Of a DNA stretch of 34,901 nucleotides, positions 1-8,051 are shown in pieces. Positions within the stretch are counted from its first letter, which is position 1. Every line of letters begins with the position of its first letter. This DNA comes from Oribacterium sp. KHPX15 (GTDB lineage Bacteria > Bacillota > Clostridia > Lachnospirales > Lachnospiraceae): NCBI RefSeq assembly GCF_900107835.1, contig NZ_FNRG01000030.1, forward strand, positions 1 through 34,901, given 5' to 3'. A program made the position numbers and the translations under genes. The notes under the pieces were generated by a model. The model saw nothing but the letters and a program-made list of their open reading frames with translations. It ran no database searches and was not told the DNA's origin.

Positions 1-329
1 TGAACCCATACCATTACGGGTTTTTTCTCTGTGGAATCATCATCACTTTTCCATACGTTCAGATACAGACAATCTTCGCCCTGGTTATCGCTGATGGATT
101 TATCCTGAACAGCGAGTTTTGCAAAATGAAAAGCTTCATAAACGCCTTCGTCCGGAGCAAACGAAACCGGTGCTTTCCAGCGCAGGTTGCCCACTGGCTG
201 TTCAGCTACAAAAGGAATGCCTTTGTAGGAGATGATATTCTCCGTTTTCTGACCAACGAATGTTCCGTTACTGCATTTAACAGCCAACGAATTGTCATAA
301 TTCCCATCTTTGATCTTTTGGTTTGTCAT
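1..329 (-). CDS. Carboxylesterase type B (PnbA-like), N-terminal part, cut by window edge
   Basis: Minus-strand reading frame that starts with ATG at 329 and stays open through position 1, so only about 109 residues are visible. The visible part shows the hallmarks of type B carboxylesterases (alpha/beta hydrolases of the PnbA/cholinesterase group): YKGIPFVAEQPVGNLRWKAP near residues 35-55, then EDCLYLNVW, then PVMVWVH at the edge, which leads into the oxyanion-hole HGG of the family. The catalytic Ser, Glu and His would lie outside the window. No signal peptide is visible, so the product is probably cytoplasmic. A good ribosome site, AAAGGAG, lies 6 nt before the ATG. Family members hydrolyse carboxylic esters; the substrate cannot be told. 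It appears to be a single metabolic cargo gene with its own promoter. Confidence 0.88.
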   Translation of the reverse strand, partial: MTNQKIKDGNYDNSLAVKCSNGTFVGQKTENIISYKGIPFVAEQPVGNLRWKAPVSFAPDEGVYEAFHFAKLAVQDKSISDNQGEDCLYLNVWKSDDDSTEKKPVMVWV

Positions 330-371
330 TAAAGTTCTCCTTTCTATGGTATCAGACAGGGATTTTCAACA

Positions 372-400
372 ATTATATCATCATATTCTGCACTGATGAA
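372..400 (-). promoter_or_regulatory. Possible sigma-A promoter of the carboxylesterase gene
   Basis: On the minus strand a perfect TATAAT (372-377) is preceded by TTCATC (395-400) with a 17-nt spacer. The -10 is consensus and the -35 is weak. It lies about 43 nt before the carboxylesterase start codon. The rest of the gene-free stretch 330-637 holds a short GCCGG/CCGGC inverted repeat near 420-450 and the larger inverted repeat listed next. I see no convincing gene in it. Confidence 0.4.
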
Positions 401-585
401 TAAAAAGCTGGCTGCCGGTGTATTTATGAATTCCGCCGGCTGTTTTTGTATGTTTAATGAGAAGGAAAACCTGATGAACTTTACTTCATAAAGAAGGAAG
501 TCATGCTGAAAATTTTGAAAAACACAGGGCAATTTAGTATTATAATAGCACTTAGGACTGGTCGAAAGACCCGGGTTCACATAAT

Positions 586-633
586 GGGGCTGTCGCACTA
601 AAATGATAATCATTGATCTAAAGCGACAGCCCC
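586..633. repeat. 11-bp perfect inverted repeat, terminator or mobile-element remnant
   Basis: GGGGCTGTCGC at 586-596 is repeated as its exact reverse complement at 623-633, separated by 26 nt that contain a smaller near-palindrome. It lies just past the stop codon of the 600-residue secreted-protein gene, so it may end that transcript. There is no U-run on the minus strand, which makes a classical intrinsic terminator doubtful. GGGGCTGTC-type ends are also common in insertion sequences of Firmicutes, so a MITE-like remnant is an alternative. Confidence 0.5.
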
Positions 634-637
634 TTCC

Positions 638-2440
638 TTAATGCCCTAAAGCTACCGATTTTACCTTACTACCGCCGGAAGACCCCTTTCCTTCCTTGGC
701 CAGATACTCCTCATACAGACCATCCGAGTACTCATCCAACCAACCAGTCCAGATCTTCTTTAGCTGGACCAGTTTCCTATACGCCTTCTCATTCAAGTAT
801 TCGGCTTTCCATATGATGCTGTCACTGCCTTTGTATTCATCGGCAACACACTCTATAAGATCTTCTCCTTCAGCCGGATAGCTGCCTTTCAAGAGGGCAA
901 AGTTTATCGCAATGAATCGTTCTATCTTCTTAGCATCCCATGATTTAAGGATATTAGCGTATGACTCTATCTGTGCTGAAGAATATCTCCTGTATGCAAG
1001 CTCTATCCTGTGTTCAGGTGTGAGCTTGTTGTAATAGATCATTGAATTTCCAATGATGTCCATATAATATGCGGAATCATCCTGTCTCAAAACATCATTT
1101 ATTTGAAGGTCATCTTTAAGTGGTGATTCATCAATAGGATTACCATACTTATCGAGCTCGTAGTCCTCAGGATTATTCTTATCTCCGCCTTCCTTTAACG
1201 AAGTTAAATCCTTTCTTTCCTTTATCTTTCCAGGTGTCCCCTTTATAACTACATCTTCATTGATTTGTACAGCAGCGCTGTTTCTTGTGACTCTTCCTGT
1301 CGAATCTATATATGCTTCGTATCCATGTGCAACAGCTTCGTTAATATCATCTACATTAACAAATATCTTGCTTTCACTTACGTTTCCATGCTCATTCCCG
1401 TTGGCATCTCTTTCGAATGGATCGAATGCATCTTCATCCTCTTCATAAACCGCATGGAATCCAAGTCCATATCCGTCATTATCGAAGATCTTGTATGTTC
1501 CTCCTCCGTTATAGAGCCTTGCGGAATCATCATCTTCCGTGCCTTCATGTTCTTCCCGCCATCCCTTAAAGACGCGGTAGTCCATGGCAAGTGTACCCAG
1601 TGACTTGTAGAGTGTTATTGTGTCACCGACCTTAGCTTCAAAAGACTTATATAACGAACCGGAGTATACCGACTCATTTGTGTTAGCGTTCTGGAGAAGG
1701 TCCTCTCCGTCAGCACTTTCCGGATAATAGAAATTTACTGTGACAGGATCATCGGTTATTACCTTGACATCATAGTATCCTGGTTCAAAGGTCTTTTTAT
1801 CACCCTTATTCACAAGATACTTATTGTCATCCTCGTCAGTTATTGACCAGTAGATACCTTTCCCGTTTAGCGGTCCATCGCTATCCCTGTAATCATCCGG
1901 ATCTTTAAATTCATAAATGTCTGTTTTAAATATCTCTTTGCTTAAAGATTCGATCTCTTCCCCATTCTGTGTATAGAAGTTTAGGAATACGTGATCCCTA
2001 CTGCTTGTGGAGATAAGGTTTTCTCCTGTGAGTGTGGGATTGTCTGATACAACCCTGAACCTCATCTCACCTTCTTTTATTTGAACAGTATCACCCGCCT
2101 TATATGTTCTGCTTGTGGGCTCCCCGTCCTTATTTATTTCCACCCATTCAATTCCATGTACTTCATCATTATGCTCATTAAACAGGATGTTTCCTTCACC
2201 GTCTTCATAACCCAGATACTTATATTTTTCCGGATCAGGAAACGTGAATGTTCTTCCTACCAACATTTTTGTTTCAAGCTTCTCTATCTCCTCGCTGTCT
2301 ATGGTGTAGAAATAGAGGTATCCGTAATCTTTCTTTGCGGCGCTTACATCCCGTGTGCCTAAGATAAGGCACACGATGAGCGTAAGGCATGTGAGCATGG
2401 ATATTCTTCTTATGAAGTTTTTAAATCTGATAGTTACCAT
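638..2440 (-). CDS. Secreted repeat protein of unknown function, 600 residues
   Basis: The protein starts with a clear Sec signal peptide: basic RFKNFIRR, a hydrophobic stretch to about residue 28, and a likely cleavage after VSA near residue 34. Residues 39-135 and 149-232 are two related modules. Each opens with a FYT...EEIE segment, continues with F(P/K)DP...Y, and ends with VxSDNP or VITDDP. A third, partial copy runs to a FKGW motif near residue 293, reminiscent of InlB-type (Listeria-Bacteroides) beta repeats. The C-terminal half is helical and charged with no recognised domain, and ends in a Gly/Ser/Lys tail without LPXTG. AAGGA lies 6 nt before the ATG. The gene begins 10 bp after the stop of the 1649-residue gene, so the two are almost certainly cotranscribed and may act together at the cell surface. 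Function is unknown. Confidence 0.8.
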   Translation of the reverse strand: MVTIRFKNFIRRISMLTCLTLIVCLILGTRDVSAAKKDYGYLYFYTIDSEEIEKLETKMLVGRTFTFPDPEKYKYLGYEDGEGNILFNEHNDEVHGIEWVEINKDGEPTSRTYKAGDTVQIKEGEMRFRVVSDNPTLTGENLISTSSRDHVFLNFYTQNGEEIESLSKEIFKTDIYEFKDPDDYRDSDGPLNGKGIYWSITDEDDNKYLVNKGDKKTFEPGYYDVKVITDDPVTVNFYYPESADGEDLLQNANTNESVYSGSLYKSFEAKVGDTITLYKSLGTLAMDYRVFKGWREEHEGTEDDDSARLYNGGGTYKIFDNDGYGLGFHAVYEEDEDAFDPFERDANGNEHGNVSESKIFVNVDDINEAVAHGYEAYIDSTGRVTRNSAAVQINEDVVIKGTPGKIKERKDLTSLKEGGDKNNPEDYELDKYGNPIDESPLKDDLQINDVLRQDDSAYYMDIIGNSMIYYNKLTPEHRIELAYRRYSSAQIESYANILKSWDAKKIERFIAINFALLKGSYPAEGEDLIECVADEYKGSDSIIWKAEYLNEKAYRKLVQLKKIWTGWLDEYSDGLYEEYLAKEGKGSSGGSKVKSVALGH

Positions 2441-2450
2441 TTATTATCCT

Positions 2451-5400
2451 TTATGTCTTGCTTTTCTTGTTTTGTTTCTCTTTTCCGGCAGCTTCCTGAG
2501 CCTTTTCCAAAATACCCGTTGTATTCTGTGTTGTCTGTTCTTCACTTTCAGCAGTCTCATTAACCTTTTCCATGATGCCGGTTGAGGTTGTAAAGTTATA
2601 AGTGAAGGTTAGATCGGTTGTTCCAAATGGATCACTATCATTGCGGGCAAAGGTCATGAACTTATATACAGAATCTTCGCCCTTTCTATGAATAATGGTC
2701 TCGCCCGGGATGTAATTGTCTCGGTTTTCTATATCTGCTCTGGATGTCAATTTACGTCCATTTACTTCAATCAGATATATATCAGAGAAGCAATCATGTT
2801 CATCCGCATGAGTTATTCTTTCTCCACCTCGTAATATTCTGCTAACAGCATCGAGCATCTCCTGGGTGATAGTTCCTCCATTTACCGAATAGCCTAAACT
2901 ATAAGAGTCATGTGTTTCCGGAGCAAACCAGCCAGAATTAATTACTGCTTTCGGGTTATCGCCATATATGGATTTTTTGTCACATATATTTGCCAGCAAG
3001 GATGCTTCATATAGAACTCCTTCATATGAGCCTTGTTCACTTAAACATCCGGCTGTTATCCTTCTTATCTCGTCATCAGTAAGATCAGGCCATGCCTGTC
3101 CCTTAAATGGGTCCTGTATACCGTAGTTTGTTCCGGTACTTATTGCATTTATTCTTCCGAGTCCTCCGCTTGATCGATGGACCTTTAGAACATCCGGATC
3201 ATAGTCCACATATTTTCCGACTTTATCGTAATCAATATCCGTTGCGGGCTTCATGCCTGGAAGTCTAGAAATGTTTCCTATGGTTACATAGATAACTACT
3301 CCCATGTGTCCGCCACACTCGTAAACCCATTTATATTCCTTATGGATATGATCATTCTCGTGGATATGGAAAGATCCTCCCAAACCATTTGAATCCTTTG
3401 GATATGTTTTATTATCTCCATAGCTGCCGCTTGAAAGCATACATTCCTCAAATTCGTAATCATACTCGGGATCTCCTTGATCATCATATCCAACGAGCAC
3501 CTTATGCGTATGGTCACCGTGACCTTTGGAGGAATAACCATTTAGGCAGTTTACGCCCCATCTCCATTCTTCTGTTTTTCTCCATCCATCAATTCTTGGA
3601 GTCACATCAAGATCATCATCTCTGGGATGTGAGCATAGTCCTGATTTGTGACTTCCTGTTCCGTTTGTGATAGGTACATCACAACTTGAGCACTGCTGAC
3701 TAAGCTCATTTCCGTCATCATCATATTCCGTAACGATATTCGGAGTGTAATCCTCCTGAAGCCACATGACTTTTCCGTCCTCGGTACAAGCTCCTGTGAC
3801 AGCGTCTGTCACCATTCCGGATGTATCCTGTGCGTCATCAGTACCCGTAACCTGTGTAGCCGAATTTCCGGGTCTGTATTCCTCGATGGTTATCTGATGT
3901 GTTGCCGCCCAAAGGAACTCACAGTAGTCAATGAAGTACTGCCTTATCTCTTGTTCTGCCAATAGGTCATCACCCTTAAGGTTAACAGTGTTTCTGAAAG
4001 TGTAAGGTATATATCTTGACGCCATTGAAAGGATATCTTCGGTGTTATTAAGGTCTACATGATTAGGCTCAAGCTCATTACCGTAGGCATCTCTGAATAC
4101 TACTCTCTCAGCTTCGTAGAATGTAACATTCTCATTTGCAACAGAACCTACCTGATATGCAAAATTCTGTCTGTTGTTAAGTGACTCATTTATTATGTTT
4201 GAGAAATTTTTGTTCTTTTCTTCAAGTGAATCCTTCACCATTGCTAATAAGTCTGTTTCATCAGCAATGATACCGTTTGCAAGAGTTCCGTTCTTTGAAC
4301 CACTATCCGTCGGATCATCGATGTTTGTGAGCATAGATATAAGTGATGTAAGACATGCTACTACAAATACAATTAGCACCACGTACCAGAATACTGCGCT
4401 TATGGATCCCACAACGCCGGCGAGTGTAGCTGATGCTGAACTTACAGCTGCCGACACAGCCTGATATGCGGCTGTGCTTGTGATCTTTCCGACGAGAGCC
4501 TTTGCAGCTGTTCCTACTGAAGTCTTAGCAAGATATCCTGCGAGTTTAGCAGATGCTTTTGAACCGAATTTTGCGAGAGTATTGTCGAAACCGAATCTTT
4601 TGGCTACTGCTTTCGCCACGTTACCAGCCTTTGCTTTCTCCATGAACGATACCACCTGAGTCGCCTTTACCGATGCATGGATGCTTATCTTTGCAACACC
4701 TTTTGCGTAGGCATTTATAAGGTTTATTAGACTGTTGTATGCCGTTCTGAGTCCTCTTGCGGTCTGTGTAAAGCTTCTTAGTCCGTGTCCAAAGTCAGTG
4801 TCCCGGAGTGCTTCCCCGACTTTCATTGAGACAAGCATGAAATAACTTCCCATAAGCTGTGAGAACTTCGGCATACGGAATAGTCTTTCCTGATTTGCTG
4901 CTTTAAGAAGTGATATAAACTGTTGTGCTTCTTCAGAACTGCTCACTCTTTTTAGCTTTTTCATGATGTCATCAAGGAATGCCTGGTCAAAGATATTCGC
5001 TTTTTTCATACCGAGAAGGATCTTCTTAGCCTCGTCAGAACATTTCATATTGCATATTACGTTTGCAATGTTTTGGTCGGTGAAACGTCTTACCATGTTA
5101 AGGAAACCACCATTCCTTGTTCCCATAAGAGAACTCATGAGTGAGTTTGTTTCCCCAACATTCACACCTTTCATAAGTGATTTCCAGCTTTCAAGTGTTT
5201 TTTTATCTATGCCGAACTTTTTGATTATGTCGGCGTCATTTATATTTACTCCTTTCAGAATTTTTTCCTGTAATGACCTAAAGTCACCTACTTTATCTTT
5301 TCCGATGTGGAAATACTGCATTATCTCTGCATCGATATAATCCGCAAAACTCTTGTGGATGAGCTTATCAAACAATAGATTATTCTTCAGCGTGTTAAGA

Positions 5401-7400
5401 GAGGAGTTTTCTCCAATGACATCCATATACTCATCAAAGATGTTCTTAAATACCCCTGCCGAGATATTAGTATGTGCACCGTTTACCATTGCCCCATGCG
5501 CAAGGAGACATCCCATTGCATAATTCATCATGGGTGATGCATACATGTAGCATTCTCTTAGTACCTGTTGTCCGTCAGAACCACTCATTACAGCATTCAT
5601 TGCAACTCTTCCGGCAATCTTTCCCACCTGATGAACAGATTTCATATCGCTCAGCGACTTAAAGGTGTTAATGGTCCTTTGCGTCATGATTTCCTTTGTG
5701 AAATCGATGGTGTGGGTTTTTACTATTTCGCTCGCGAATAAACTATCATTTGCATATGTGCTACTTTGAGTAAATCTATTTTCTTCGGTTTTAGTTTTAG
5801 TATTAAAGGGATTTTTACCGTTACCATTACCAAACGCCCATTCATTTACATTGACACCCTGACTAAAGATATCTTTTTCTGTAGTGCCGGCAGCATTACT
5901 GTCGAAATTATAGATTCCTGTTTTGCTAATGCGTTCTTTTTTAGTATTCAGTTCATCTATCTTTTCTGAACGTTCATCAATCTGCCTTTTTATTTCTTTA
6001 AGCTCTTCAAGCTTTACGGATGATGTGGTTCTGCCTCTGTAGTTAGGATTATTCTCCTCTGCTTTTTCTTCCTTCTTTTTAAATGGATCCTCTCTGTTAC
6101 TTCTGCCACCAAATCTATCCTTACAGTAAGACTCAAATCTTTTGGTTGTGCCCTTTACCTGATCACGTATCTCGTCAAATTTTTTTACGATATCAGGTGT
6201 TATTGGTGTCGTTTTTACTGTGCCTGTCTTACCAAGATTTTCTTCAGTAACATCCTTTAAATTGGTTGCTTTTGTTGTTCCGAAGCCTGTTTTCTTTTCC
6301 GATAAGTCCTTGCTCGGTTCGTCAACTCTCTTTTCCGTTACACTTCTATATGGCTCGTAGGTTTTGTTTTCGGTTATGTCCTTTTTAGGTTCATCGGAAC
6401 TTGCTCCTGTTACGTTTCTGTATGAACCGTCTGTTTTTGTTTCATAAGGACTTTTCTTTTGTGATTCCTTATATTCGTTACTCCATTCATCGGGCTTTCT
6501 TACTACTTCCTGAGTTTTCGGAGTTGTTTTAATCGTACTGTCAGTTTTTTGAGAACTATCTTCAGCTTTTATCTCATCATTAGCCAGGTTATCAAGGGTT
6601 ACATCTCTGAGATTGGTGCCCTGGGATGTTTCAAAACTCGCATTATTTTCCGATGAGCCCTTATTCTGTTCATCTTTTTTATTCTCAAAAGGACTTTCAT
6701 AAGAAGATATTTCTTCTGTGGTAGGTACGTAAGAGTGAGTGTCTGATCCCTTGTTTTCTCTCTCATAAGAAGTTGTTTCCTCTGTAGGAGGGACGTGAGA
6801 GGGAATGTCCGATTCCTTGTTCTCTCTCTTTTTCTTCTTTTTGTCATAAAAGTCATCATCAACCGGAGAATCTTCATCATCTTCGGGTGATTCCTCTTCT
6901 TCAACCGGTTCTTCTTCAGCTTCCTCTGGTTCTTCTTGAAGGGATTCCTCTATATCCCTTTCTAATTCTTCTGCTTCTTCCAGTGCTTTTTGTTCTTCTT
7001 CAAGCTGCTTTTCTATCTCAGCAAGATACTCAGACTTAATATCTTGTATCCCTTCATAATCTATATATCTTGCTACAAGAACATTTTCTGAATATGCTTT
7101 GAATTCCGGCCCGAAGGCACCAACACCGACAAACTCAGCTTGTATACCCTTTTCTCTAAGTTTTACAGAAAATTCACCGAGAGTTTGTGTGTCTGCTGTC
7201 ACAACAACCATCCGGTCATCATGCATCAGGTCTCTTTCAAAAGAACGATTTCTCTGAATAGTGACTTCTGTAAGCTTATATGTATTTATATGATATTCCT
7301 GATATAGATCGAAAAATTCCGGGAATGCTTCTAATATCGATGCGTAAGCCTGAATAATCAGCTTTATGGAATTCTTGTCAGTAGATCTTAAATTTGTCAT
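2451..7400 (-). CDS. Giant membrane-anchored multidomain protein, possible SleB-like hydrolase region, 1649 residues
   Basis: Residues 1-115 form a globular N-terminal domain that I do not recognise. Residues 115-190 are extremely acidic (Glu/Asp runs), followed by a Lys basic patch. Residues 190-480 are low-complexity Ser/Thr/Lys/Glu sequence with recurrent TxLxDVT and EKKT-type segments. Residues 560-905 are helical, and 907-1000 are Ala/Lys-rich amphipathic helices. One strong transmembrane helix, near 1000-1023, contains FWYVVLIVFVVACL. The part after it is probably outside the cell. It has a Cys/His-rich stretch (about 1203-1383, with CSSC and HIHENDHIH), then CLSEQGSYEGVLYEASLL near 1442-1535, which resembles the catalytic Glu region of SleB/CwlJ cell-wall hydrolases. 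Size, topology and a possible wall hydrolase would suit a surface or conjugation machine, but that is inference. It heads a two-gene unit with the secreted repeat protein. Confidence 0.75.
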   Translation of the reverse strand: MTNLRSTDKNSIKLIIQAYASILEAFPEFFDLYQEYHINTYKLTEVTIQRNRSFERDLMHDDRMVVVTADTQTLGEFSVKLREKGIQAEFVGVGAFGPEFKAYSENVLVARYIDYEGIQDIKSEYLAEIEKQLEEEQKALEEAEELERDIEESLQEEPEEAEEEPVEEEESPEDDEDSPVDDDFYDKKKKKRENKESDIPSHVPPTEETTSYERENKGSDTHSYVPTTEEISSYESPFENKKDEQNKGSSENNASFETSQGTNLRDVTLDNLANDEIKAEDSSQKTDSTIKTTPKTQEVVRKPDEWSNEYKESQKKSPYETKTDGSYRNVTGASSDEPKKDITENKTYEPYRSVTEKRVDEPSKDLSEKKTGFGTTKATNLKDVTEENLGKTGTVKTTPITPDIVKKFDEIRDQVKGTTKRFESYCKDRFGGRSNREDPFKKKEEKAEENNPNYRGRTTSSVKLEELKEIKRQIDERSEKIDELNTKKERISKTGIYNFDSNAAGTTEKDIFSQGVNVNEWAFGNGNGKNPFNTKTKTEENRFTQSSTYANDSLFASEIVKTHTIDFTKEIMTQRTINTFKSLSDMKSVHQVGKIAGRVAMNAVMSGSDGQQVLRECYMYASPMMNYAMGCLLAHGAMVNGAHTNISAGVFKNIFDEYMDVIGENSSLNTLKNNLLFDKLIHKSFADYIDAEIMQYFHIGKDKVGDFRSLQEKILKGVNINDADIIKKFGIDKKTLESWKSLMKGVNVGETNSLMSSLMGTRNGGFLNMVRRFTDQNIANVICNMKCSDEAKKILLGMKKANIFDQAFLDDIMKKLKRVSSSEEAQQFISLLKAANQERLFRMPKFSQLMGSYFMLVSMKVGEALRDTDFGHGLRSFTQTARGLRTAYNSLINLINAYAKGVAKISIHASVKATQVVSFMEKAKAGNVAKAVAKRFGFDNTLAKFGSKASAKLAGYLAKTSVGTAAKALVGKITSTAAYQAVSAAVSSASATLAGVVGSISAVFWYVVLIVFVVACLTSLISMLTNIDDPTDSGSKNGTLANGIIADETDLLAMVKDSLEEKNKNFSNIINESLNNRQNFAYQVGSVANENVTFYEAERVVFRDAYGNELEPNHVDLNNTEDILSMASRYIPYTFRNTVNLKGDDLLAEQEIRQYFIDYCEFLWAATHQITIEEYRPGNSATQVTGTDDAQDTSGMVTDAVTGACTEDGKVMWLQEDYTPNIVTEYDDDGNELSQQCSSCDVPITNGTGSHKSGLCSHPRDDDLDVTPRIDGWRKTEEWRWGVNCLNGYSSKGHGDHTHKVLVGYDDQGDPEYDYEFEECMLSSGSYGDNKTYPKDSNGLGGSFHIHENDHIHKEYKWVYECGGHMGVVIYVTIGNISRLPGMKPATDIDYDKVGKYVDYDPDVLKVHRSSGGLGRINAISTGTNYGIQDPFKGQAWPDLTDDEIRRITAGCLSEQGSYEGVLYEASLLANICDKKSIYGDNPKAVINSGWFAPETHDSYSLGYSVNGGTITQEMLDAVSRILRGGERITHADEHDCFSDIYLIEVNGRKLTSRADIENRDNYIPGETIIHRKGEDSVYKFMTFARNDSDPFGTTDLTFTYNFTTSTGIMEKVNETAESEEQTTQNTTGILEKAQEAAGKEKQNKKSKT

Positions 7401-7408
7401 GTAGTCCT

Positions 7409-7429
7409 AATCCTCCGTATAGGAGAATT
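7409..7429 (-). promoter_or_regulatory. Leader hairpin that covers the ribosome binding site of the giant gene
   Basis: On the minus strand AATTCTCC (7422-7429) can pair with GGAGGATT (7409-7416) over a 5-nt loop: eight pairs, one of them G-U. GGAGGA is the only good ribosome site for the start at 7400, so the stem would hide it. A CATAAT -10-like hexamer lies immediately upstream (7427-7432 on the plus strand), partly overlapping the hairpin arm. The flanking AATTATG resembles the first part of boxes A-F, but the rest does not match. Confidence 0.45.
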
Positions 7430-7501
7430 ATGTGTGGACTTCTTTTCGTATTAGGTTTTTTTGAGAAATTTTGTAATATTTCTATCAGTTCAGGCATAAT
7501 G

Positions 7502-7537
7502 CCACGTCCATAGGAGCTACGCATCGCATGGGTGTGG
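7502..7537. repeat. IS605 left-end hairpin
   Basis: Imperfect 10-bp stem, CCACGTCCAT against ATGGGTGTGG, with a 16-nt loop. It lies 10 bp beyond the tnpA stop codon, where the TnpA dimer is expected to bind. It shares the CCAC.../...GTGG outer arms with the right-end hairpin. Confidence 0.6.
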
Positions 7538-7547
7538 GTGAATGCCT

Positions 7548-7973
7548 TTAAGCCACTCCTTGATTTTTGATGTATTCCTGTACCATCGATAATGAATTTT
7601 CACTCACGGTACACACGAAGTAACTTTCAGACCAGAAATATGGCTCCCAGTACCATTTTTTGAGCAGTGTATCTCCGTACAGTTTTCGGATGGTTCTTGA
7701 TGACTGGGTCTTGACCACATTAACAAGCTCTCCGGGAGCTGTCATCGGGTCTGCCTCGAACAGGATGTGTATATGATCTTCCTCACCGTTCATCTCAAGT
7801 ATATTAAGACCTCTTTCCTCAAAGAGGTCTTTTATCTTATCATAAAGGTTTTCGCCAAGGACCCCTGTTATCACCGGATGGCGGTATTTGGTGACAAGGA
7901 CCATATGGTATTGCAGTAAAAAACAGCTGTGCCTGTTTACATAATAGGATTGGTTTTGTTTGCGTTTATACAT
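7548..7973 (-). CDS. tnpA: IS200/IS605 family Y1 HUH transposase TnpA, 141 residues
   Basis: Single-strand transposase that excises and inserts the element through its hairpin ends. The metal-binding HUH motif is HIH at residues 67-69 (EDHIHILFEAD) and the nucleophilic Tyr is Y134 in VQEYIKNQG. The conserved FWSESYFVCTV segment lies between them. The length of 141 fits the family (about 130-155). The start at 7973 is chosen because GGAGGT lies just upstream of it; the reading frame continues a further 40 codons upstream but without similarity. No frameshift or missing catalytic residue, so it is probably active. Confidence 0.93.
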   Translation of the reverse strand: MYKRKQNQSYYVNRHSCFLLQYHMVLVTKYRHPVITGVLGENLYDKIKDLFEERGLNILEMNGEEDHIHILFEADPMTAPGELVNVVKTQSSRTIRKLYGDTLLKKWYWEPYFWSESYFVCTVSENSLSMVQEYIKNQGVA

Positions 7974-8051
7974 GTTACCTCCTTTACAACCATATATACA
8001 ATTATTATAATTATATACGATAAATACTGAGTTTTTAAGGAGTACAACCAT

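Noticed and set aside
344-613. An 89-codon minus-strand frame between the carboxylesterase and the 600-residue gene
   Set aside because: It overlaps the carboxylesterase promoter and the inverted repeat, has no ribosome site, and its translation looks like non-coding sequence.
1260-1603. Plus-strand frames opposite the secreted-protein gene
   Set aside because: They are fully antisense to a well-supported gene with a signal peptide and have no ribosome sites.
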